Positions 1 through 15,776 of a stretch of DNA of 64,000 bases are shown here, piece by piece. The notes under the pieces were generated by a model. The model saw nothing but the letters and a program-made list of their open reading frames with translations, did no database searches and had not been told where the DNA came from. The DNA comes from Harmothoe impar (taxonomy: Eukaryota > Annelida > Polychaeta > Phyllodocida > Polynoidae). Numbering within the stretch: position 1 is the first letter of the stretch; each line of letters opens with the position of its first letter. The stretch is from positions 22,602,618 through 22,666,617 of the forward strand of contig OX381714.1 of NCBI GenBank assembly GCA_947462335.1. The letters run 5' to 3'. The position numbers were made by a program, and so were the translations under genes.

Positions 1-900
1 GTAAAATAGGGTGATATAAACCATTGGATCGTTGTAAATCCGGATGTGAGCATGCTCCCAGGGCACAATTGATGTAGGTCTGATGGTGGAAGTAGATGGC
101 TGGAGATAATAGATGTATGTGTTAACTAGTCCTCCTTTCCTTGTGATTCTTGCAATTACTCATGTACCGGGTATGTAAGTGTTACTGTATGATCAAGACT
201 GTCCAACAAGTTATAAGTACAAATTTGTTTATTAAATGCTCTCGTCCTGGTATATATACTCCAATTGGGTACAATTGTGTCAGTATTACAGGTCACAACA
301 CTTGACCTTTCCTTACTGGGTCATACAGAGGTTGTGACCCCAATCCACCCAGACATGCTAAGTACCCAGCAGTGTGTGCATGACTCCTGACCTTCTATCT
401 GGGGATACTAATCAATGTATAGCGGTCATAACGCTGACTTACATTTCGTACTCTGCAATACACACTGAGCCACACTATATACCATTTATATGTTCCCATG
501 TATGATTCAATCCTAACTTATACAAGTGATAGATCCTCCTACTCTTAACAATTGCTTATACAAATATCCACCTTAATCTATATATAATTCGTATAATTTT
601 TTAACAGACTAGTTAGTACTTGCATAGCAGCATCTGTATCCTGGTCATGGCACCAATTCAGTGACGTTATACATTACTGATATGGACCACACAGATACTG
701 TTTCAGATGTTTATTGTCAACAGCCACTGGTCACTGGATACTACGGTAGACAGGTCAGGTTCAGGGTCCCTGGTACATCCTGGCCGGACTGCTGGGCTGG
801 CTCCTGGGGCTGCTACCGGGACGGCTGCTGGTCAGGTCTGCATCTGTGAGTGCATCTTAAGTACATAATGTGTCTGCATGGGCTGGCATTGTTGTAATCA
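1..900. other. Intergenic, no gene recognised
   Basis: AT-rich sequence without a convincing reading frame, RNA gene or strong repeat. A short open frame around 661-849 has no recognisable domain or splice context. It leads into LINE-derived sequence at about 900. Confidence 0.5.
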
Positions 901-927
901 TAGATATTCATATATATTTAACTAGAT

Positions 928-2178
928 ATGTCATGTCACTGTTTGCAATATGCAGATGATACTGTACTCTTTGCCTCAGGATTTAATCTGGTAGATATTG
1001 CGTCAAATTTGCAAGAGGACTTGGACAAGCTAATAAAGTGGTGTGATGCAAACCAACTAACCATAAATGCAAAGAAAACCAAAACTATGTTATACTTATC
1101 AAACAGATGTGAAACTACCACCAATTTATGTCAAAGACACTGAACTTGAAGAAGTAGATAAATATAAATATCTAGGAATCATTATGGAAAGTAACCTGAG
1201 TTTTAAAGCGCAATTAGCAAAAACCATCTCCTCTGTCAACTATAAAATCTGGTTGTTAAGGCATTTTAGAGAGCATATGGACGAAGATACTGCTGTATTG
1301 TTGTCTAAAACTATGCTATTGCCATTTATAGTATTATATTCATGTCTGGAGTGAGTCTCTTTTTTGAGCAGAAGAAGTTGCAAGTTCTGCAAAATGTTGG
1401 TATTAGAGTATGTTTGTGTATAAAAGATCCTATGTCAATTTCTGTTAAAAAAAATTCATGCCAAAATCAAGGTCCTGCCGATAGATCTGAGAAGGAAATA
1501 TTTACAAGGAATACTTTGTTACAGGCTGATAAAGCTCAACTCACTGGGAGTGAGCCCGCTGCACAATCCATGGGAATTCTTGAGTGGGTCTTAACCAAGT
1601 CTTAACAAGTCTTAATCTTAAAAGTCTTAATTATAGGTATCCACCAAATGTAGATGGCATTATATGTTGATATATGTTGTTATTATGGGGGGCTCTGCCC
1701 CCCAACCCCCGTTTTTCTCTTCTTTTCTTTTCATTCTTTAGTAATGGTGAGTGCTATTAAGACTTTAAGACTAAGACTTATTAAGACCTTCAGACTTTAA
1801 GACTAAGACTTATTAAGAATTGATTAAGACCTGGAAGTGGGTCAGGGGTGCTGGAGTAAACCAGGAGGGAGGGGGTGATGCAACCGTGCTCCCTGATTGG
1901 CTCCCATGAGCTGTGCAGCCAGCCTTGTGCTGGATTTGGTACAAAACAGAGTCAATTGAGCTGCAGATGGGCCTCTGATCAAATTGTATATACCACACAC
2001 CAGACGCGTGCAATTCTCTCCACCTTTCAATACTTATAACAGTTGGAACAATATCTCATCTACTATCAGAATGGCTGACAGTAATGTCACCTTTAAGAGT
2101 ATGCTCAAAAGTAGCTTATTGAAGTACTCTGATACCACCTGGAGCTATGAGCTCCAATTCACTAACCTGTCATTGTAG
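928..2178 (+). pseudogene. LINE reverse transcriptase C-terminal remnant
   Basis: The frame at 928-1143 contains the RT catalytic motif QYADDTVLFASG (motif C, YADD), followed by the usual helix leading to NAKKTK. Frame +2 (1067-1354) then continues with KYKYLGIIM, the conserved LINE RT motif YLGI. A third frame (1342-1590) and a fourth piece (1984-2178, with NSWNNISSTIR and FKSMLK, typical of the LINE C-terminus) complete it. At least two frameshifts and an inserted element separate the pieces, so it cannot make a working enzyme. The RT nature is secure from YADD plus YLGI; the exact borders of each fragment are approximate. Confidence 0.75.
1587..1831. mobile_element. Small inverted-repeat element (MITE-like) in the LINE
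   Basis: Starts GGTCTTAA and ends TTAAGACC. Both ends are built from repeated AAGTCTTAA-type words (TTAAGACT on the other side), giving imperfect terminal inverted repeats of about 40 bp. The centre has a G-rich/C-rich hairpin at about 1686-1710. It lies between two pieces of the LINE C-terminal coding region, so it inserted after the LINE. No transposase. Confidence 0.55.
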
Positions 2179-2873
2179 TGAGTACTGCTTGTACTATATA
2201 TATTCTTGCTTGTCACCCCAAAAGCCCAGCGATGAACATACGGCAAATGAACGTTTTCGTTGAATTTATTCAATTTGGCTGGCAGACTTAAATACATATA
2301 AAACTTACAAAGTCTTTGTATTGTATTAGTAATGCGGATTTTTTGAGTCGTGGCATACTCATACATCTATTTCTATTTTTATTCAAGTATCACCTCATTG
2401 TACGACTGTCGACTGTCCTGTGCCTAATGGAAATGTATTATGAAAATGTATCTTGATCACTTGATCTACAGAACAGTAGGTTATGTAGTATAAAATGCTG
2501 ATTCTTGTTGCAGAATCCCTGTTGACTGTACCCTCTCTATATCTTTGAGTCAGACGAATATTACCCCTATATATGTATGGTATTCCTCTACATGTATCCA
2601 CTATAAGAATTTGGTATCACCTCATATTCATCTCCCGCCCCCTCCCCTTCCCCTTGACCCCAAGTAATATCACCCTAACTGACTTTTTTTGTAAGTTCTC
2701 ATGCAGTAATAATGAAATGGAGGTGCTGTAGTAAAAAATGCAAACGTAATTGGTCATTCATTGTAAGTATCAACCTTCTCTGTAATTTGATTGAAACAAA
2801 TATAATTGTATGTACTTTTATATTTTTCGTGATTGCAGGATAAAAACCTTGCAAATTGAATTGAATTGAATTG

Positions 2874-3088
2874 ATTCCACCTCTCAAACCTTTTCTTGAT
2901 GGACAGATGCATATCTATGCCTGTTAAAAGTTCCAGTTTTAGACAGGTTGTAAACTAATGTGTGTTTAGCTTAGCTTAAAGCCTCAGTATCCGCGCATTT
3001 GGACACACCTTCTTGCTCTGATAGCTTGATAGTTTGCATTGTAGGACCCGCCTACATGTTACTACAGGTCTATAGAGTTGTTCAGTTG
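2874..3088. other. Short intergenic stretch
   Basis: Unique-looking AT-rich DNA between the LINE tail and the next inverted-repeat element. Nothing recognised. Confidence 0.4.
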
Positions 3089-3717
3089 TTCTATTTATGG
3101 CTGGTTGGGGATCAAACAAACGCAGTGCCCTGTGCTGGGTGAAGTAAGTAGGGTCAGTCCAGGTAAAACCAGCCAGTGGGGATCACTTCTTACCATGGCA
3201 GAACAGGACAGAATGTGGAATTCTAGGTGTAAACCTGTACCTTTTATTACACCCTTCTACCCTATCCTATTACAAGGAGGAATAAGACCTGGTGTAAACT
3301 TATGAAAGGTTTGATTAATCCAAAGGTGTACATCACAATAGTAATAATTCTTCCAGTTTAGTTATGTCCATATATAGCACAGTGTTGTACAATGCACAAG
3401 GTTCCTTTAAATAGATAATGTCCATGACTGTCAGTTGTAGATGTGGTGTTCTTATACAGTTCTTATACAGTTGTTCTAGCATAAGAAAATATATTTATAT
3501 ATCTTATGCCCAAATTGCTACGGAATGTGAGTACTATTTCACCCAGGCAGGATTGTGAGTTTGTTTTGATGGACCCTCAACACGCACCAATCACCCATAA
3601 TATTATATAGCATTGACTGATCCCCATGCATTGCCTAGAATTACCTGAACTGACCCTACAGACTGCACCCAACACGGGGCATTGCGTTTGTTTGATCCCC
3701 AATCACCCACAAATAGT
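3089..3717. mobile_element. Foldback element with ~100-bp inverted arms
   Basis: Roughly 3089-3190 and 3615-3717 are reverse complements with some mismatches; both arms share GGGGATCAAACAAACGC and, further in, AGGGTCAGT. The ~420-bp centre has no coding capacity. This is the structure of a non-autonomous DNA element. Just outside the right arm (about 3777-3803) is a stretch repeated at 5478-5504 (GTAGATTGCACCCAATAATAG minus its last base is shared), so the repeat family may extend further. Confidence 0.55.
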
Positions 3718-3845
3718 ACTGACTGGCAACCCTTATTTATGTACCCGGGGGAAGGCACTATAACTATAGCAGAGATTATAGTTGTAGATTGCACCCAATA
3801 ATAGCCACAAGGCCTACCACCCACCCTGCCATGCCAGCACTACTA

Positions 3846-4692
3846 GGATAGATTCACCACTTTCGGACACTCGTTGGCAGTGCAAACGTGACCCATTTTC
3901 TCTAGGTAACAGTTCTCTTAATATTTCACCTAGAGCTTTTATCTTAAGAAATATGGGGAAAGGAGTGTCAGAACATCATACACAACTATCAAATAACATA
4001 TTTTAATGTATTATAATATGGAATATTCCTTATTACAGTTGGGGAATTCTAAGTCCCAATTTCAACTGATGTCGGACGTTTTGAATTCCCTTGATTATTT
4101 TCAAGTAATAGTGACAGATTTGCTTTGCTATGAGGACAAATATGATATGATTTATCCAGGGTTCGAATATTACAAATGATATTTAACATATCTACATTTA
4201 AACTATTCGTTTAACACTATTAAACCTGTCTGATATAGAAAATCTATACATACTGCCTTTATATTAAGATAACTTGATATTTTCTCAGCCATGGACTTTT
4301 AGAATGTATATTGAGTTATAGGAGGTCCATATTTTGTATTTACAGAGTAATTGCTATGCATTCCCACACATCTATAATGAAGGGAAATCACAGTTCACAG
4401 TGGTGTCTGTCTCATGGTGAAATTTGATTGAATCTTTGAAAGGTCTAGAAATATTATTTTCTGGAAATAATTATGTCTTTTTTACCCATATCATACTTTG
4501 GAATACACACACCCTTCCATCCAGGTATGTTATATTGCCTGGGTGTAGATATTACAGTAATATTTATCATTTGAGAAACCTGTCCAACATGAAGTACCAT
4601 GTAATTCTACAAATAAGGCATGAACTCCTAACCAGGTTTTAATGCTAGTGTCCGACTTAAGGTGTGTGTCCGTCTTTGGGTTAATCTACCCT
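3846..4692. mobile_element. TIR DNA element, family shared with 61146-62857
   Basis: The left end reads ATAGATTCACC and the right end AATCTACCCT, an imperfect terminal inverted repeat. The right ~45 bp (about 4650-4694, containing GTGTGTGTCCGTCTTTGGG) is the reverse complement of the left end of the element at 61146. The left end (CACTTTCGGA, ACTCGTTG) matches the right end of that copy in reverse complement. Two copies in opposite orientation with the same two ends define the family. No transposase frame seen. Confidence 0.55.
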
Positions 4693-5689
4693 ACACGTCG
4701 TCCTACAGATTCGGTCGCTTCGGCCACACAACTCTCAGAAAGCTGATAATTACCCCTGCCCACCCTTCACACACTGTTACATCATGGGGGTAGGCATTGC
4801 AGTCATAGCTATAATAACCTGTTTGAATGGGCAATCCATATGCCCGTATGCCCTTATAAGGTACATAGTATTGGAGGTCGGCAAAGGGGGAGGGGCACAA
4901 GGGTGTCACGGCAATGCCCTCTAGTGTTGTCCGAGCTTGTCCAAACACAAGGACACTGGGGCTTTAATAATAGAAGATGCCCATGCAGTACTCACAAAAG
5001 CAGCACTCAAAAAGCGCCTATTACGCCCTGCAAAGGATATGTAGATTTAAATAAACGCTTAATAAGTGGTATGTGCACACTTTTGTGTGCACTCCAAGTT
5101 GATTAATTGACAATGTGTTTTTCAACCTATTACTTTCTATGAAATGTTACGAAATGCACAGCACCCATGCGAGTTACCTACTATGAGTTATTAATTGTTA
5201 CATCATATCATGTAATCCATGGCATATGATCATTACCTAAATAACCTAAAACTATATTACTTTACAAGGCCATTTTTAGACATTCCCGCTGATGTATGGG
5301 GATAATTAAGTAGGAGATAAGTGAAGTAGCAACTCATGTGTGTGGTACCCAGGTTCGATTCCTGGCTTGGCCTATACAAAACAATGCTGGTGCGCAAGTG
5401 GACAGAATGGCCAATGGTCCAGCCACACATATGAGATCTACACTGTATATCAGAGTTGGTAATTGGTAGGTATAGCAGCGATTAGAGTTGTAGATTGCAC
5501 CCAATAATAGAACAGTGGGGGGGGGGGGGGCAAACAAACACATGGTTGCTACTTTGTAGGGTATATGAACCATATCTCACCCAGTTAAAGTGATACACTG
5601 ATAGGAATTATTTAAAAAGCCTGTATTTGCTCCCCAGTCCAGACCCTGTGACGTAGCAGCAGAGGAAACTCTAACCTCTGCTATATGGG
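4693..5689. other. Intergenic with repeat fragments
   Basis: No gene seen. Holds a tRNA-like box B (5352-5362), a 20-odd-bp stretch at 5478-5504 shared with 3777-3803, and a poly-G run at about 5517-5530. Confidence 0.45.
5325..5395 (+). repeat. Possible tRNA-derived SINE head (box B only)
   Basis: GGTTCGATTCC at about 5352-5362 is a perfect RNA polymerase III box B and is flanked by a pairing T-stem (CCAGG / CCTGG). No clear box A and no complete cloverleaf could be drawn, so this is at best a decayed SINE or tRNA relic. Confidence 0.35.
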
Positions 5690-6400
5690 TGGGTCTATGT
5701 GTGCTTCAGGTGAGTCTAAGGGTGGTGTAAGTGTCATACATGTAGTGTCAGAAACAGGGTGGTGTTGATGTGTTGCAGGACAGTCCAGGGGTGGTGTATG
5801 TGTCCTACAGGTAAATGGGGAAGGTTTATAGACGCCTAGTGTCTTTAAATTAAAGGTTTTGGGATATTTTCTGGATTTATGGGTAGTGCACGTATACACT
5901 TCTTTAGAATTGGCGGTATGTGTGTAACAGCAGTCCTCCAGGCAAATAGGTGAGTAGTAGGAGCCCAACAGGTAAGTAGGGTGGGTAAGGTGAGTGGTAG
6001 GTGTGCTTCAAATAAGCAGGGGTTGTGTAGGTGAGTGGTAAGTGTGCTACTTATCACAGTGCAAGTAAGTGGTAGGTGTCCTCCAGGTAAGTATGAATGG
6101 TGGTGGTGTTAGTGAGTTGTGGGTGTTTCTAAGATGGGTAGGGATGGTGTAGGTGGGTTCAGTTGCTCTAAAGGTAAATAGTGGTGATGTAGGTGAATGA
6201 TAGGTGTCATACTTATATAGCTAGGGATAATGGTGGTGTAGGCTAGTGTTAGGTGTAACCTGGTGTAGGTGTGTGGTAGGTGTGATGTAGGCATGTCGAG
6301 GGGGGATAGGTGTATTGTAGGTGTTTTACATATATGTTGGGGCGATGTAGTTGTAGGTGTCCTAGAGATAAGTAGGAGTAGTGGATATGGATGTGTTACA
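5690..6400. repeat. Degenerate GT-rich minisatellite
   Basis: Repeated variants of GTGGTAGGTGTGCT...CAGGTAAGTAGG recur every roughly 50-65 bp. Units are strongly diverged and unequal in length. The open frames on the opposite strand (Pro/His/Thr-rich) are by-products of the repeat composition, not genes. Confidence 0.6.
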
Positions 6401-7285
6401 GGGACTATTTGACTCTGGTTTGTTGTTTCTCGTTGTGTTTGTCTGAATGGTGAGTGATCTATCAGAATATCACTATACATGACTTTGTGTGATCATGATA
6501 CTAATGGCTCCACTGCTCAACTGTAGGCTCCCATTCAAGACTTTACTTGACCAGTAGTAATCAGACGGTTTTATTTACCTGAATTTCAATTCGATTTCTT
6601 TAATGAATATTTGGCTAAAAGAAAAAAACAATCAAATAGCTGCAAACATCATACTGGCTTCTAAGCAATAATAATTTTATAGTGTTATATGCATCAGTTA
6701 AATCTAGTTTCACTACATCTCATTTTATTCAATTATTGCCCCTTCCATTATATTTTTTCCTGTTGTGTTTTGAGAAATAAATACTTGAAACATGGTATTT
6801 TTTGGGGCCTCCAGAAGTATACAATTACATGGTTGTGTCTTGGTAGCATCTCCAGTGCAGGGGTAATTAACACAACCACTCAAGTAACCAGACCCAATTC
6901 TGTTTGAGTGGTACTCATGCCTGGGTTCAGGTATGTGTCCAGGTGGGAGCTCCAGGGGGCAAGTGCACACAGGTGCCAGGTGACTGACTGTATTCCAGGG
7001 ATTCTATGCAAAGCAGCCATGTGTTTCCAGTCCTGCAGTCATGACACAAAGGAGAGTGTAGACAACCCCAAAAGTGCTGATATCTCAATGATAACTAATC
7101 AAGTGGCCACTGCATGCTCAGTATATAAATTGGTCAAGAAATTAGAGCTAGCATTTTTGTAGGATGCAAATAAGTTTATATTGACCACATTACCCCCCTG
7201 CAAAGGAGGTGGTAGACATTTAGTTTTCTACACTGTTTGTAATATTTACTAACCATCTACTTGGCGAGTGTATAGACATCGTTTA
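6401..7285. other. Intergenic, no gene recognised
   Basis: AT-rich, no coding frame with recognisable domains and no strong repeat seen. Confidence 0.45.
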
Positions 7286-7556
7286 TGCACTTGGGCAGTA
7301 GTGAGGGTGATGGGGAATGAGGAATACAAGGGCAGGGGAGTGGGGTAGTAGGTCAGTCATTGGGGATTGAGGGAGTAGGTGATATGAGGGTATAGGGGAG
7401 TAAGGGACTAGGGGAGTAAGGCGTGGGAGCAAGCTGATAGGGAACTGAGAAAAAGGAGGAGTGAAGGAGTGAGAAGTATGGTATAAGTAAGGAATTGGAA
7501 GATCGAGTAGGGAAGTCATAAAGACATGTGAGTGAGGGAGTAGGAGCAAAACGGCG
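7286..7556. repeat. Purine-rich low-complexity tract
   Basis: Loosely repeated GGGAGTAGGGGAGTAAGG-type words make one strand almost all A and G. It lies just beyond the 3' end of the tubulin gene. No function can be assigned. Confidence 0.55.
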
Positions 7557-7632
7557 TTGCGGATTCGGAGGATCTGGTTTGAGTGAAGTTGAAAGAATAA
7601 TTATATCAAGTTTAGTCAGATACTAGAGAGGC

Positions 7633-7756
7633 CTAGCTAAAATAAATACATTATTTTACATCAAAATAACGTTTTTAACGTTATACAATGTTTGGCCATA
7701 ATAAAGAGCCATAGAGAAATGCTCGGAAACATTGTATGATGTTTTTCATTTACTGG
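7633..7756. mobile_element. MITE, copy 1 of an ACGTT-rich family
   Basis: Starts CTAGCTAAAATAAATACATT and ends ATTTACTGGG. The centre GCCATAATAAAGAGCC and surrounding TTTACATCAAAATAACG match a second copy at 56122-56276 (TTTACGTCAAAATATAACA). Short, AT-rich, without coding capacity. Confidence 0.55.
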
Positions 7757-7937
7757 GGGGGTTATGTAACAGTTATGATATTGGATAGAAAACAGGAACA
7801 CGGAATATGTTTTATGTGTTTAATTATTCACATCTCTGCAGCAGCAATAACGCACCTTTATCTCCAATAGGAGAATTAGTTGATGCATCAGTTAATGAAT
7901 GTATCATATGTTGTGAATGAGATGAGATGGGAATGAT

Positions 7938-11686
<3,749 letters not shown>

Positions 11687-11785
11687 ATTGAAGGGTGGGT
11701 GTGGGTTTGGAGTAGGAGGAAACTACACGAGTTGACGTGATGTGTCGGACGTGAGTGTGTGTGTAGAGACGTGAGGCACGTCCTG

Positions 11786-11793
11786 CTATATAG
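11786..11793 (-). promoter_or_regulatory. TATA box of alpha-tubulin
   Basis: CTATATAG (minus strand) about 100 bp upstream of the ATG. This leaves a short 5' UTR rich in CACGTC words. Position and motif fit a core promoter; the start site itself is not visible. Confidence 0.5.
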
Positions 11794-12302
11794 CGGATGG
11801 TTGGTAGGCACCCACCCCCCTGCCACAACCTAGTCCTGCCAACCTCTGCTGCCAACCTAACAATACAGCCACACAGTACACACTGACCAGTGCTCCGGGG
11901 CTTTGACGCAAGAAAAGTTCAGTTAACTCAGAAGCACAAAGTGTGGTGTAGTATGGAGGCCGTCAGCGAAAGACAGACAACCCCCTAAGGTGGGCACTAT
12001 ATGGGGTTCTGGACTGTAATACCTATAAACTCCACATTAATTATACCTCAGCATTCTCCTTTACGTCATCCTGTATTTCTATGTATATTATTAATTCTGG
12101 GTAGTTGACAAATATGTACATAATGTCATAACTCCACCCTTCCTATGTACGATGCCCTTCTACATGTCTGACTACGATATGGTGGCAGCACTTGTCAAGG
12201 TCAGTTTGGCCGCAGTGGTAGTACTTGTATAATTATCATGGAGACCAGTGTGCCTAGAGACCAGGCCCTCCTACTCCATCCCATGCTCCCGGCGACGTAG
12301 TG
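11794..12302. other. Intergenic upstream of tubulin
   Basis: Probable promoter-side DNA of the tubulin gene; no gene recognised. GC-richer than the surroundings near 11800-11950. Confidence 0.4.
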
Positions 12303-12493
12303 ATCGGGTAAAGTGATTTACGGTCACCAAGCTTGACTAAGGTTAAAGGGGCATACGAGCTATTGTAATTGTTAACACATTTTTATTTCAGTGGTAGGAC
12401 ATTTACTTCATCAGTATCAATGCTGATGCAAATGTATAGTAGGTCTCACAGTTTGCCAAGCTTGACGATTACCGTAAAGCACTTTACCGCCAT
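12303..12493. repeat. Inverted-repeat element
   Basis: GGGTAAAGTGATTTACGGT near 12305 pairs with ACCGTAAAGCACTTTACCG near 12472, and CAAGCTTGAC flanks both arms inside. About 190 bp long, MITE-like. The frames crossing it do not encode known proteins. Confidence 0.5.
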
Positions 12494-12905
12494 CCAGACA
12501 CAGATTTCCCCACAGTGTAGCTGGCAGCTACTGACTCACACTGACCCCCTGCACTACCAGCACCGTCCCACCAACACACCCACACATTAGAATAACGCAC
12601 ACATTTCAGCGCCCCCCCTCCCTGCATGTTACCCATGTTGGCATCGGTCCCCTCCACTAGACTGCAATATAGTTTGTACATGAGCAGAACTAAGATACAG
12701 GCTTCACGTGCAGTTCTCATGAGGCACCCAAGGAGTGCCCGAGAGCATAGCTTGGGACACTTCCATGATACATCATGCCAATCCATCAGAAATGTATTAA
12801 TCTGATATGATAGAGCAGAGTGTATTGTCCCCTTAGGATGGTCATGATGCATGAATACAACACTGGTTGGTGTGTCACAATTACTCAACAAGAAAGGCAT
12901 ATACT
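12494..12905. other. Intergenic, no gene recognised
   Basis: A 138-codon frame on the minus strand (12484-12900) has no recognisable domain and no clear splice sites; not accepted as a gene. Confidence 0.4.
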
Positions 12906-13457
12906 TGGGGGCCAGAAAGACAAAATGTTGATATTTAACTTTAGGTTGGTGTGGTGATCAATACTTTGTCTAAGTATCGTACTAGGGTATTTCGAGGGTG
13001 CTGATTCCGAATCTGCCATGTGTAAAGTCATATCTGTGTCACAACAAGGTCAAATACAAGATCAAAGGTCACAATTTGATGTCGAAATGAGACTGAAATG
13101 AGTAACACATTTTGAAACAAATATAAAGATATCAAGGGTGAAGCTTATTCATCTTATGTATCTGACTCACATCTGTCTTCATCATACGGTTGATATAGTA
13201 CCAGTACAAGTAATCACAATTAAAATAGAATGACCTTAATATGCTTTTAGTGCTATTACCCTGCTTAAAACTCGAATCTTATTCTTACACCAAATTGTGA
13301 CCTTTGACCTTTTATTTGACCTTGTTGCGACACAGAGATCACTTTACACATGGCATACTCGGAATCAGTACCCTCAAAATACCCTATAACAATACTCAGA
13401 CAAAGTATTAATCACCACACCAACCCCCCCTTCACATTGTTAGCCTGGCCCCCCCAA
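12906..13457. mobile_element. Foldback element with ~200-bp arms
   Basis: Left arm from TGGGGGCC at 12906 and right arm ending GGCCCCCCC at 13457. Inner parts GTTGGTGTGGTGAT / ATCACCACACCAAC and CAAAGGTCACAATTTG / CAAATTGTGACCTTTG pair, giving arms near 155-200 bp around a ~180-bp centre. No coding capacity. Confidence 0.65.
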
Positions 13458-15560
13458 ATTAATAGTACACCAGTGCCCCAAATGGGTTAAGCAGGACCTC
13501 AGTAAGCTTAATAGTCTAAACCTTTAGAACAACAAATAAATGTAAATGATTCTAGTGTAACGGACGTAGAATGAAAGTTAAAGAAAGTTTCAATTCGGGT
13601 TAGAATGCAACAGTGGTTTATTTAACTCAGTGATATAATTAATGGTAAAGGTGTTTCTCAAAGGGGCGGTGACTGAGCTTCCAACATTAAATGAACAAAT
13701 AATATATACAAATATAGTCAACTACGGAGCATAGGTAGGATAGGACTCCGGGGTATTATCAAAGGTGGCTCGGCAGACCAAGCTGGCCAAGGGGCTGCGG
13801 ATCTTATTGTTAAAAAGAGGCTAATTCAAGTCCCTTGTAATATTATCTGGAAACTATAGGGTTTGATTTTGTTAGCCCCTCTTTGAACAAAAGTTCAAAT
13901 ATTACTCCACTATACTTCACTCTAGGTACTTGGGATCTAAATGCATTATGACATATAAGATTTGGGAAACTAGGCTGCGGTATCACCCACACCTGCATAT
14001 TGATCAGTCCACTAGAAATGGTTTCTACCCAAGCTTTCACACCTTGAGTTAGAAAGCCCCCACTAACAGACACAGTTATGTACTTGATTTAAATATTTAC
14101 CAATTAAAGCCTTTCTGTATGTTTTAATTATTCCAAATAATATATCCAGGGTCTCTGAAATTTCAACATATTACAAACATTTCAAAATTAGAGGGGGGGG
14201 GTCATTTCTCATATCTTTTCATGGTTAATAGTGTAGGATCTAACAATGCAATAGGTTGTAGAGTAACTCCCCCACCAATAACTACAAAATGAAACAGTTG
14301 AGGATAAAAGGCTCAGCAGAGGGACTTGCAACTTCGAAGAGTGTGCAAATACCCTTGCGATTTAGAGAATAAGCAAGATTGCAATAATATGTATATAGAA
14401 TGCAGAGGATTCCAATCCATAGATCGCATTGTGTGTGTTGTTCTTCTACTTTTTGCTGTAACCGGCATCCAGTGGCGGTTAAGACGGTGCTTCCCCCCTG
14501 TGGGAGAAGAAGTAACCCTAACACACAAACACACAGCTCATGCACACATATTACGCTCACAGGTCACGAGGAAGCAATTATTATTCCTCTATGTTTCTAT
14601 ATAGCATAATACACAAGATCAGCCATCTACAAACATTTTTGGCCATAGTCTTAGCCCTAGTCTAGTTAAACAATCCCTCACACAATGTTTCAGCCTCAAT
14701 AAACGAGTTGACCATGAAAATCTCAAGAAAGTCACTTTGATGTACAGGTACTCCCAATTTGCCCTGTTTTGGGCCTAAAATCGACCTTTGGCCACATCAG
14801 TTTTTGCATGCCTCAGAAATTCCCCAACCCTTTACATAGCATAAAACTACATGTACTATTCTATCAAAAGGGTACTTGGGAACACCTGTGATTTTTTTCA
14901 CAATTTTAGCCATTTTTGTTTCATCTGGAAAATTACCCAATCAGGAGCCAGAACACCCTTCAATGCAAACCAGAATACCATATGACTCGGTAGATTGCGC
15001 CATTTACTTCCACGTGACCTGTATGCCGCTGTAATACTGCTATTTGGTGTTGCTACTACTGCTACTAGTTGGACGAGATGAGCCCAAGATAGCAGTCTGA
15101 TAACTGCCACACACAGCACGTGGCAGCTTATTGCCACTGTACATGATGTAACTGTTATCTACAGCCTCTGCTATCTAACCCTTTACGTCTCACACAATGC
15201 TTTATTAAACTGTCCCCTTTTTGTTATTGTGACACAGAAAGCGCAAGATAGGAACTCCACAGGGCTGCATGCACTCATGGATCTATGTATCTGTGAATGG
15301 GTTGGCATGATGCAATGTTGCAGCATTTGTAAAATACTCGCCGATACTCTAATATATCATCATGACACTTGGGTTAAGACATCACTATGGCCTCAAATGT
15401 TAGATAGAAAGCTGACCATTGGGCACCACACACCTCTGTACTGCACACAGTACCAAGGGAAAGGTAGTGGTCAGCTAGTTGCTGTCTGTCTGGTATCCGT
15501 ATAACACGGCGTGGCAGCTCCAGGTAAGCCGTTTTCTGTGTCACTAGCAGGGAGTCTCCC
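13458..15560. other. Intergenic, no gene recognised
   Basis: About 2.1 kb without a supportable coding frame. A copy of a dispersed ~80-bp motif (GCAGCA...GCATNATGATGACA type) lies at about 15300-15372. Short poly-G tract near 14190. Confidence 0.45.
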
Positions 15561-15776
15561 TATAGCCCAAAGTCCACGGCGACAGGATCTTGCATTAAAA
15601 CGGTATCGCACCCCTGCCGCCACTTTTTCACCACTATTTCACTGCATCGCGCCTCTGCCGCCCTCATTCCACCTCTGTTTCTCAGTGGGCACGGGCAAAA
15701 TAGCAGCGAAATGGCTGCGGCAGAGGTGCGATACCGTTTTAACGCAGGTTCCTGCCGCCTTGGATTTTGGGCTTAT
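15561..15776. mobile_element. GC-rich MITE with long inverted repeats
   Basis: Starts TATAGCCCAAAGTCCA and ends TGGATTTTGGGCTTAT. The arms continue inward through GTTAAAACGGTATCGCACC-type sequence (left copy GCATTAAAACGGTATCG), giving TIRs of over 55 bp in a 216-bp element. No coding capacity. Confidence 0.65.

Larger units (their letters stand above)
901..2873 (+). mobile_element. 5'-truncated LINE (non-LTR retrotransposon) 3' end
   Basis: The left part encodes the C-terminal half of a non-LTR reverse transcriptase, and coding remnants continue to about 2178. The last part (2179-2873) looks like a 3' untranslated region ending in short ATTGA-type repeats at about 2850-2873, a common kind of LINE tail. 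The order RT, C-terminal region, 3' UTR, simple repeat tail and the missing 5' end are what a truncated LINE insertion looks like. A small inverted-repeat element (1587-1831) interrupts it. The clade (Jockey/CR1/I-like) is not resolved. Confidence 0.65.

Noticed and set aside
5681..6480. Minus-strand frames rich in Pro, His and Thr
   Set aside because: They follow the period of the degenerate minisatellite and have no domain.
12484..12900. 138-codon minus-strand frame
   Set aside because: No known domain, overlaps an inverted repeat, no splice context.
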